Assembly: GCA_964023275.1 (NCBI GenBank)
Contig: OZ029918.1
Location: 32,191,281 to 32,255,280, forward strand
Direction: 5' to 3'
From: Norana najaformis
Lineage: Eukaryota; Annelida; Clitellata; Crassiclitellata; Hormogastridae
Length of the DNA stretch: 64,000 nucleotides
The notes under the pieces: model-generated
Seen by the model: only the letters and a program-made list of their open reading frames with translations
What the model was told of the DNA's origin: nothing
The model's database searches: none
Translations under genes and position numbers: made by a program
Part shown: positions 22,401-34,400 of the stretch, one piece after another
Layout: every line of letters begins with the position of its first letter
Numbering within the stretch: the stretch's first letter is position 1

Positions 22401-25400
22401 TTTCTCCCTGTTTTCTCTAACCTATCAGAGTTTGACTGAGCTTCCCCAATGGACTGTGATTTTTACTACAGTTTTACTCAAAATGACCTGCAACTGAGGC
22501 TTTGTGCACTGAGATAACGGCGCTACAGAAGTCATTAGATAAGATTAGATTATCATAATACAAATGGCACTAATCAATGCTCACATCAAAGTGAAACTGC
22601 ACTCCATAATCACAAATCTTTGCACAGAACCAGTCAAGAACCAAAAGGCCATAGATACCAAAAGGTCACAGGTAGCAGTAAGAGTATTACAAACAAAATG
22701 TGAAGCCTTCACTGCCACACATGAAAGCAAAAGAAAAAAATCATAACTGAAATCATTCCTGAATTCCCTTCTGTTAAATGAATTCAAATGAAATTTTTAA
22801 AAGGATAACAGTCTATTGTGCCTATAAAATAATTCATTTGCTAACCTTAAGTATCTTGAAGACACATTCGTAGATCTTACAGGACTTTTCACATTTCACC
22901 CAATCACGCATTTTCACCTGTAGAGAAATACAACAGCAGGAAAACTCAAAAAAGAATTTGTATTTGATTTAGCAAAAAAAAATCATTATGTTTCTGGCAT
23001 CGTTTTATATAATGTTACATGAAACTAAATATCATTGCGTTTCTGGCTTTGTTTTATATAATATTACATAGAACTAAATATCATTGTGTTTCTGGTGTTG
23101 TTTTATATAATATTACATAGAACTAAATATCATTGTGGTTCTGGCATCGTTTTATATAATGCTACATAGAACTAAACATCATTGTGTTTCTGGCATTGTT
23201 TTATATAATGCTACATAGAACTAAACATCATTGTGTTTCTGGCATTGTTTTATATAATATTACACAGAACTACTTCCTGAGACAGACTGAAGAACCAACC
23301 GGTGGCATGTCATAGAACGAGACGTCTGATCCCTTGAGAGAGAAGAAGATTCGTCGCCACTCAATGGTCGTCTCTGGCTGCTGACACTTCTCCGTCATCC
23401 AACACATATACATCACCTGAAGAAGAAGATGAAGAAGAAGATGAAGAAGAAGAAGAAGAAGAAGAAGAAGAAGAAGAAGAACAGATCCTAGAACCAACCT
23501 CAAGGGGCAGCTATGTAGGTGTTTGTTGGTGTGTGTTATAAATGTGTGTTGTGTGTGTGAAGGTGTGTGCATACATGTATGTATGTATACATATGTCGTG
23601 TGTGTGTAGATTTGTATGTTAGTGTATGTGTGTGTGAGTGTGTATGTATGTCTGCATTTATCTACACATTTAATATAGCACCTTTTGAGTACTTCAAAAA
23701 GCGCTGCCTATGCAAAGCTAAGTAGTGTTAAAGTTCACTAAGAACAAAAAGTTCACCTGTAAGCAAATAATTCTTAGATATGGTACGAAGTGTTTGCAAC
23801 TTCATTTTCTTAGTCTTGGCATATCAGGGTGGGTGGCCAGTGCACTCCCTCGCTATCTGATTTTCCCAGTGAGTGTGCAGTTTATGTGCTCATTTTATAG
23901 CTGACTTCACAAAGGGCACTAGTGGAACAGAACTCTCAAAATATCTTTCTGTCCTTGTTATAACCCTGACCTCTGTTTTAACAGCCCAGGATGCTCACCA
24001 CTGGACATCAATCACGCTAACCACCAGGCAATCAATCACGCTAACCAATAGGCAATCAATCATGCTAACCAATAGGCAATCAATCATGCTAACCAATAGG
24101 CAATCAATCATGTCTACCAAATGACTATTGATCACCCATGAAACATCGCCAGAAACAACGAGCGTCTCCAACTTCTTTGACAATTCTCATGCTCATCATC
24201 ATAACATTTGTCACTGTTATTTTCAGAAACTGAAGGATAATCATGGGACGTGGTGGTGTAATGGTATGGTCATTGCCTCGTTACGGGTTCAAATCTGCCT
24301 CAAGCCACTGCATAGCGACCTTGGACAAGTTGCTCACTCACAATTGTCTGTGAGGAATGCAACAGGAAACCACCTCACTCACCTCAGCCCCGGGTGGCAT
24401 TAAGCCAACGGACCTGCCTTCGGGCAGAGAACTCATCATCATCATCAGCAGCAGCAGCAGCAGCATCATGTAGGCTAATGGTGTTGCACTTAAAAATCCT
24501 TATCCAACTCATACTGAGCCATTCTAAAAGTGCAGCTGAACCATTAGATCATTAGCAATTATGTTGCAATCCGTCCTGAGAACTGATCTAACCAGATTAA
24601 ACAGCCCTCCAAAGTGTGCTTGCAAAGCATGAGAAACTTGCAAGTGAAAACCAAGATCAACAAATTCTGCCATAATATTTGTGTCAAACATTCTTTTGCA
24701 CACATTCCTTAAAAGAAAGCCCATATAAAGCAGATGCACTGTATAAATATTTAATATGACCGACATAGCAGTAATTGCCCATCCCATTCACTTCCAGTCA
24801 TCCCTGACATATCCCAACGAGCCTCCAACTGACTGACGACCATGCTGCCCATAGACTAAGTAAAGCCGCAACATAAATGATGCATTATTGGAACTTGGAA
24901 GACATCGTAAATGACACCAACCCTTTCATGTGGCAGCAGAGGTCCATTGGTCAACGTGATCTGCAAATACAGCGACACGTGAATGCAGCATCTAAATTAT
25001 TAAGCATTTCAACCTTTGCTTTCATTTGAACATCTGTCTCAACTGGGGTCGTTTCTTCATCAGTAAAAGGATTACGAAAGAAGATCGTTGAAATTCACAG
25101 ACATGTACATAGACAGACAGACAGAGACAGACGGAGATACAGATAGAGACAATTACAGACAGACAGAAAGACAGACAGACAGACAAGATAAGGTAAGACA
25201 AGACAAGACAAGACAAGGTAAGACAAGACAGACAGGTCGTCAAAAAAGACAACAAATGTTCTGCCTGCTTAACCTTTAGCAGCATGGTGAAATTGGGTGT
25301 TTAGTACGGCCCTCTGGTTATTTGGCCACCCGCTTCTTTGTAAATTTCTGGATCCAGCGCTGCTAGCCTCCATAGTGGACTTACTGCATGTCACAGAATT

Positions 25401-28400
25401 ATAATCTTGGAATCACCCAGTGGCGCCACAGAAGCTGCGAACATATCATAATCATAATCGTAATCTCAAGATTTTTATAGCGTCCAACGAAAACTAAGTC
25501 ATGAGAACCAAATTATTTACAGGCACCAGTCAAAACAAAATTGATAGGCAAGAAGGTTCGGTTCCAAGTTAAGATCTAAGAGTCAGGCAGGCAGGCAGGC
25601 AGGCAGACGGCTACGATCATTGGTGTTTGGAATTGGATCTGCAGAACAGATAAGAGGAAGAAGAGGAATCAGCATAGGATCTGCGGAAGAGGAGTGTTTT
25701 CAGTTGAGTAAACGGATGGCAAGTTCATATGATGGTAATATAGTATTATACTATAATAGTATAATTTAATACAATATAGTATAATATCATACTAGTAATA
25801 ATAGTATGATGACATACAGACAGATTATTCTGAGCCACAATGTTGTACTGAATGCAGTGCATCCAATCGTCGCAAGCACGACCATCTTCAAAGTGGAGCA
25901 CAGCACAGCTGGCGCCATCTAGACTCACCACCTTGAAACTGTCTATGCTAAAATAAAGATAAGAGATAAGACTGATGACATCATCTTACCAATCTCTTCA
26001 TGTTATCAGTGATCACCAGACTAACTCGGTGCTATCTGATCTCGAATCAAACAAACGGGGAATGTCATAAACTAGTCCACTAGGTGGCGTATGAGTGAAA
26101 GTGGGGTTTTGCGATGACTTCCAGTCTGTGTTGTGACAAGTAAACAGTATTAGATTCATTCGAAAGTACTGATGCAATATTGCTGCTCGTTGTACGGACC
26201 TTGAGCAAGTCCTCTGTGCCCAGTTGCTTAACTTCATCAACTGATCTTTCATTACCAACATAAGTAGTGGTGCAATATATTTACAGAAATAATAATAAAA
26301 ATACAGTCATCTTTAATAAATAGGTATCTTTTTTTCACTCATCATCATCATCGAAACACTGGGCCCAATTAACTCTGGCGGGGTCGATTTCATCCATAAG
26401 GATGATCGGTGCTTTTCAACAATCTCTGGAGAGCCATGCAAGATAAATTTCCTTTTCAGCACCTTTCCACTTGTATCCAGCGTTATAACGCTATAGCATT
26501 TTGAGGCATGTTTACCAATGCTGTGGAGGACGAGGCCTGATTTTCTAGATACATAACTAAACAGCTCCTAGCATAATTCTTTCTTCCTGCGGGATTACAT
26601 TTACCCCAGGTTAAAAAAATAAAGATGATAATCATAATCGTAATCCCAAGATTTCTACAGCGCCCAACGAAAGCCGCGCCGCCGGGACCAGCTTATTCAC
26701 AGGCGCTGATAATTTATTCACAGATACTGATAATAATAATAATTACGAGATATTGCCATTCTAGGTTATGCTTTCATTTTCACTAGACATTTTTTAAATC
26801 CCGAGGGATCATTTCTAACTGGGGTAAAATAATAATAATAAGAATAACAATCTGTTTTTCTGTTTTGATCGACTTGGCTTCCGTAAATCGAACCAGACTT
26901 GCAACTTTGCATTTATCTATCAAAGCATTTTTGTAGCGCCTTTAAAGAATCGCTCAAAAGTACTGCAGATAAGCCTACCTAAGTTTTCTAAACAGACCTG
27001 TGCAACTTAAGATAAACTGATGACTCGTTGAAATCTTGTGCATTCAGTTAGAGTTACAGCTGCCTTATCCTCAAATTACGGCTTAGAGGCTGACCTTAAT
27101 TCTGTCGATCCATCTTTAAATCTGGAGATATACGCGCACAGCAACGGAATTGAAATGAACATCGTCCACTGTCGATCCAGCTGATACTCATTTCCATTTT
27201 CCTCTGTTACTCCCTACAAACATCAACAGAACATGACAGACTTACACCGAGATATTTATTTCTATTTTATTGTCAGCCTATCCTGCACACAGCATCTGCA
27301 CACTAGTTCCCCAAATTATCCTTTCTAGGGAAATCCCCCATAGCTCCCCATTTCTCCTTGCCTCTCCCTCACTCTTCTCTTCCTTTCCCATCCCCACTCA
27401 CCGGCAGCACTTTAATGAGGTACTAAAGAGACACTGCAGTAAATGTCAAGATAACTAACTAACAAACTAAACAAACTACCTAATTAAAAGTCAAATGAGT
27501 TCTCCTATCAAGGCTATAAAAGTCTCAGGTTCTTAAAACAGCAAGTCCTGGCTCGGACAGTCAGAGCAACTAACTAACTAAAATAAACTAACCATCTAAC
27601 TAACAAGTTAAGGTATAGGGTTCCAAACAAGGCAGTATCAGAAATGACAAATCAAAATGTCTATTTTCTAAATTAGTAAGTAGTTCGAGGCATCTAGTAG
27701 AAACTCAGTTACATCTAGGTTGATTACCGAGCCATTACTTTCATCATCTTTGCTTGAGCATTTTCCTGTTCTTGATGCTCCTAAAACAGACAACTCTTGA
27801 TATCACTGCTAGAAGTAAGATCTCTCTCTGGCAGGTAAATTATGTGTTCTATTGCATACGATTAGTTGCAACTGGGTAATCAATAAAGTTAGAATAGAGC
27901 AGTTGTTTCAACACAATTCAATTCAAGTGGAAGGTCAGTGGGTATCGGATTTAAAGAGCCATTCATGTCAAACAATTCCTGGACCCTAAGCTTGGGGAAG
28001 ACTCAAGAGGACATGGATCAATAACATCAAGTCAGGAACTGAATTATTGTTCAGCCAGTTATTACAGGAGACAAGGGACAGAAGCAGGTGGCACAAAAGT
28101 GTCCGTGGTGCAGCCACACCTCGGCTGAGGATGGCTGAAGACAAGACAAGACATGTCAAAGATGATGGTTTGAGAGGTTACACACATTTCAACAATGTGA
28201 CCTATGTCAATGTCACATGACGGGTTCAGGATTTCAACCCAGGTCACAAAGGAGGAAAGCCCACACGTTGGCTGCTAGGCCACCGTGCCACCTGAGTGGT
28301 ACCAGTTATATCCACCATTTATATGGCAGTTACAAATGGTGATATGCATTATATAACACCTACAACAGCTTGTGTGTAGTGCAGTAACAGTTATGACAGG

Positions 28401-31400
28401 AAAACGAGCATTTTCGAGCTGACCAGTTTATCGACTCACCCTTCGTCGTAAGGAAGTATGAAGCTGGTTGGAAGTACCTCACCCTGAGGGCAACATTATC
28501 GCCAGCTTTTTTCAGCACCATGACTGCCTCATCATGACTCAGCAATTCAACGTTGACTCCATTTACCTACGCAGAATCACAAAAACCACATGAAATCTTA
28601 CTTCAAGCAGTGATATCAACCTTGCTGCTAGAGACTCTACCAATACTGAAAACATGTTTATAACGCAATGCTATTTTGCCATTATTATAATTATTATTAT
28701 TATCATCATCATCATCATTATTATCATCATCATTATTATCATCATCATTATTATCATCATCATTATTATCATTACGAAATATTTTTCAACCGAAGCCGAT
28801 TCTTGGTAAATAGGAAGTTGCACTAATGCATTATACACATGTAAGTAAGAGAAAATAAATATTCTGCAACAAATATTCTTCTTATGTAGCACGGTTGCCT
28901 GTTAGGTGACAGAGAGCCTGATTAAGTGGACTGGTAGTTAATTGTTACAAACCTCTAAAATGGCGTCACCAACATAAAGTTGTGCACTTCTGTCAGCTGA
29001 AAAATAAACAAATGTTGAAACGAAATCACAAATCAAGCATTAAAACAAAATATTTGTTTTTATTGACATTTGCCATTTCACAGATTTTTTATGACTAGCA
29101 AGTACTTTGGCATCACTGACATTTTTTATTTAAGCGATTTTCAAGATTACATAATCTTGGTTATAACTGACTTTCAAGATTAAAGCAATGAAACAAAAAA
29201 TGTCGATCACTGACAGAAAATCATTGAGGCAATCGATTAAATAAAAATACTAATCACTGAAACAAAATCATAATCACTGAAAGAAGGTGTAAAAACAACA
29301 AAACCTGAAAAGTCAATCACTGCTATTAAAAATCAAATACTGACAGAAGAAGCAGACAACTAGCTGTCTGCCACTTCACTCAATAAAATATTTGCCTTTT
29401 CATACACAACTGAATTATAGGCGTTTGGCTGAAATACCTTAAATTAAAAATACCACTACTTAGTATTACTCTTATCCTTATTATCATTTTTTTATTATTC
29501 TTATCTACATCTTATGGCTGCCAGTGCCATTCATATCGACCTCACCATACCACAAACGTTGACCATACAGACAGGAAATCGCTACTAGTAGTAGTAGTTC
29601 CTCAGTTTAACGACATCTTATAATTCTTATGGCGTCAAAGGCCGTTGACGTCGCCCTCCTCCTTTATCCAGGCTTGGGAATGGCACTACCCCACTTAAAG
29701 CAGTGGCAGAGTTAAAATTGTGCCCATTAGTTAGTTCTTCAGTTTAACGACATCTTATGGCATCAAGGGCCGTTGACGTCGCCCTCCTCCTTTATCCAGG
29801 CTTGGGAATGGCACTACCCCACTTAAAGCAGTGGCAGAGTTAAAATTGTGCCCATTAGTTAGTTCTTCAGTTTAACGACATCTTATGGCATCAAAGGCCG
29901 TTGACGTCGCCCTCCTCCTTTATCCAGGCTTGGGACTGGCACTACCAAAAACAAGGCATGGCGGAGTTGAAATCACTAGTGACTGAACAAAAACGACAAA
30001 TACATAGCAGTGGAAACCATTTAAAGGTGTCTAACCAGGGCCCATTATTATTATTATTATTTTATTTTTTAAAGTCTACTGTATGTTTCAACCCAAGGTA
30101 CATGTAGTCCCTCAGGAACAAAAAAATTAGCACAGGAGCAAGAAATTCAACCAGAACTAATAGTCCTCGTCCCCACTAAGGTCTGCAAACACACCCCTGA
30201 AAGGAATGGCTTATTATTAAATTATTATTGTTATTATTGTTAGTATTACTACTACTACTACCACCACCACCACTACCACCACCACTGCTACTAACAGTCT
30301 TACAGTATTGCCTATTTATACGACTGTACACCCACGTACGAAAGGAAGCGTACATGACATTTCTAGATGGAATAAATTTTTGCTTTCAAAGCAACATGAG
30401 TGTTGACAAGAGAAAAAGAAGGAAGCGGTCTGGTGCAACGAACAGAGGGGAACTTTGCTCTGTTGATCGGTTCCGTCACCTGCTGATAACTAATCACGGA
30501 GAAAGGAAACACATTAAGCTTTAATCTCGGTCCTGTTCTAAGGTTTGTGCTTTGCCACACAGTGCTGTAGTACGCAAAAATAGGGTTACAGGAAGGCTTT
30601 GGTACAAGGAGGACGAAAGAGGAGGAGGATGGAGGAGAATGAAGAAGGAGGCGCAGGAGCAAGATTAGGAAGAAGAGTATGAAAGGAGAAGCACAATAAG
30701 GAGAAGGAGGGAGGGGAGGAGAAGGAGCAGAGGAGTAAGAACAGGAGAAGGAAAGTAGGATAAGAAAGTTGAGGACAAGGAAGAGTAACAGGAGGATGAG
30801 GATGAAACAGAAAGTGAGGAAAAGAAGGAGTAGGAGAAAGAGGAGTGGGAGGAGCTGGAAAAAGAAGTAGGAGGAAGAGGACTTTGTGCAGCCAAATGAG
30901 TTCTATTATTGAGGCCATAAAATCTCTGATTCTTAAAAAATCAGGTCACGGCTGGGACGGTCAGAGGAAAGCAACGCCATGCAACAATTTGAATGAAATG
31001 ACATCAAAAGGAGGTTTTGGGTTGGAACTTAGAACAGGACCAGCCTCCTCTGCAATTCATAAAAACGTGAGCAAAGTTCAACCTCAGGAAATGGGGCATA
31101 TGTACTGGAATGGTGCTGTTCCGGTACTCCACCTGATAAGAAATAAAGCAGATGGCTCCAACCGTACCAAAATATCCCACAGGTTCCAAGATAACCCATA
31201 TACCGTGGACATGATATCCAAGTGCAAATATGAGAAAAAATAAACACCGTGGCTCAATAAAACCAGACTCCTTCATCTGCCCATAATACGAAAGGTGTAG
31301 GATTACTCGTTGTGAACTGAATTTATTTAGTAGAAGCATATCCCGACTACAGCAAATATTTGTGTGTTATGTCTGTGCACGTATGCATTCACAGACATAT

Positions 31401-34400
31401 GATGCCCCATTCATATGTACACATGCATATATACAAACATACATACATACATACACATGAATATATGTACACATATATACACAGTCATACATACGCACAC
31501 ATACATTCATATATTCACATGTATACATGTACACATACATACAAACATACATACATACATACATACATACATACATTCACATGTATATATGTACACATAC
31601 ATACATACATATATATATATGTACTAATATGTAGCAATGTATGTGTGTATCAGAAAGGTTCATAGCCACGATACCTGCTTTAAGTGGCAATATCAAACAA
31701 TCCAAGGCCATTCCACCAAACTGCTCCACCCCCTTAAAACAAATGCTCATAATGGAAGACAAAAATGAGGCTAAAACACCCATAAACATACATTGTCTGT
31801 TACCAAAGGACACATGTTGCAATAAAGACCACATTAACCACCTAACTTTAGGCCACAATGGCTTCCTCTATTGTTGATGCCCTTATAAATTTCTTTTAGC
31901 AATGCAATAACACAGTGTACAGTTCTGCGAAACTTCTAACACACTATTACTACTTCATCGACTCAAACAGAAATTTCTAGATAAAATATTTAAGTTTCAG
32001 TTAAGGTTACCACCACCTTAGATAAACCGAATCTTGTGCCGTAGAACCTGATTAATGCCACTCCTCGTCAAAATGGCTTCTCTATCTGTGAAGCAGAATC
32101 TCGTGTTTCAGTTTCCACGTGACGAAGCGTTTTATTATGAAAATACTTAAAGCAATTGTTGAAAGGTCATTTAGGCGAGGCACAGCCCTGGCAATCTGCC
32201 AATCATACAACACCCTTCCCGAACGAGACGGCATATTTCCAATTTCGTTACGAATTCGAACCGCGGTCGCCACACAGTTTGAGGTCAACATATTGCCACT
32301 CGGTCAAAAGCCTAATTACGCCACTATAAATATTCATTGTTGCACCCTATTTTCTGCTTCTCCACGACAGCGCAAGGAGGGCACACTTGCACCCACCCAA
32401 ACCCCACCGGGCTTCGCCGCCCCTTCATAGCATAACACACCGTCAACACATTTTCCTCGACGGCCACGTGTTGCAGCAACGTGTTCTGCCTTGCATTACG
32501 AAATCGCCGACCGCAGGAGCCTTGTCATAGACGATGCCCCGCGAGGGAAGATCATTAAAACAACTCATTATCACGGCCTCACCAGGGCAAATGGTGGTGA
32601 CTCCCATCCAAAAAGCTCCACGGAAGAAGCAAAAACCTGGGACCCCCAAATTACAATCTTCCCATTCCATTCCTGTCCTCCCAATTCTTCCCTTTCCTTT
32701 TGTTCTTCCTTCTTCCCTGTGCGCTAAGTCTTGAGGTCTTTACCTTACTCCATCTTTTCCGTCTCTTACACACTCAAAACCAGTTTGTTGCATGCTGTGG
32801 AACTGGCTTTATTGTGCCAATCAGGGTTTTTAGTGCCTACATGCCTGCTTGCCTGTCTGTGTGTGTTTCTGCATGCCCGTGTGTCTGTTTGTCTGTGTGT
32901 GTGTGTCTGTCTGTCTGTGTATGTCTGTCCGTCCGTCCGTCTGTCTGTCCTCATAAACAAAGTAATATTCATTCAAGTCCCAGCTTCCTTTGACCACAAC
33001 ATCTCACACATCAGATACTGGCAAAACCAGTAAAGGCCATGATACTGGGAGATCATATCAGATTAGAGCGTATGACAGAAATGAAATTCCAACATACGAG
33101 TTAAGATCAGATCATGAGATTAAAATCAGATCATACAAGATCAGGTTAGACCACACAAGATTAGATCATATGATATCACATCATGTCAGAACACATTAGA
33201 TCAGATAAGACCCAACCAACAAGACTATAGGAATTTTAAATGAAGTAGACATGATACTTAAAGTACTAAACAATGATAAAGATACTAATAGTGAGGTGTG
33301 TGCCAAGTCCACTCCAGGTACCCACCAAGTATGCTCAGAATATGCTCCAAGTGACAAACATACTAGTGTACTCGGAGTACGCTGGGTGCCAACATGGAAT
33401 ACACCCACTAGGCTGTGCATCTTTATTTGTTTGCTGTGTAATATATTTAATTGTTTGAATGTATGTCCATGCCTACGATTCTTCTCTCAGCCAAGGGACA
33501 TATGGTGCGTTAACAAATGCATTACTTATTTACTTAATTACTTTCTTATTTACTTACTTACTTATTTACCCGCTGTATCGAACGATCAATAATGTTCTCT
33601 AACCGGCTTGGTCTTTGAATATTCGAGAGATGAGAATCGGAAGGTTGTGCTCAGCTCCACCCTTAACGCTCAGTCCAAGACCTCCAGGCTTCTCTCGTCG
33701 AATATGTACCACTCGTTCCTACGACAGCAAAAGACAGGTGCAGGCAGCCACAGTCACAACAATCATAAAATCATCCATTTTACTGACCAATGATGGGGTT
33801 TTTGTTAAGTGGTTTCGGTCTAGCTTTCAGTAAGTCTTCGCTTTAAAACTGACTAGATTGTAACTGTAATTGTAATTATAATCCGACATTTATAAAGCAT
33901 CACTTAGATATAAACTCATCAGGGGCACTCCTGACCTGAACTAGTGAGACCACTGTCAAATAAGACAGACTTCAGGTGTCTGCAAAACTGCAGAAGGGAT
34001 AAAGTGTGGAGCTCGAGCTGCAGCTCTCGGGAAAGACAATGCCAAGACCAGCATATTCACCGGCGCTATATCAAGTCCACAACAGCCACGTTGTTTGGTC
34101 AGTTTCAGTGTCAGGTCAGAATCCGGGGCAAGCCGGGGAAACAACATGGTGGTGCGGCGGAAATTGTAGACAATTTGGTAATGTATATTGAGGGACTTTA
34201 AGCCAGTGAAGGAATTTAACAGCTGGGATAATGTGATGGTGTTTTGGAGTAAACAGCTGACGTGGCTATTGTGCAGGCAGTTTTTAATCAAGTACGGGGC
34301 AAAGTCGGCAGAATGATGAATAAGAATGTAGTAAGTGTGGAATAACTTAGTAATGAAGTCAGCAATGGTAATGTTTTTGTCCAAATCAGTGCTTTTTTCA

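Noticed and set aside
24007..24117. CRISPR-like array
   Set aside because: The repeats are contiguous 24-bp units without unique spacers, in an animal intron.
30586..30918. Ser/Pro/Leu-rich minus ORFs as a secreted or disordered protein
   Set aside because: They read the complement of a 300-base purine-rich tract.
31360..31665. His/Tyr-rich ORFs
   Set aside because: They read the CATA microsatellite.
32119..32430. 103-codon + ORF as a gene
   Set aside because: No motif, no splice borders and no supporting context beyond the open frame.
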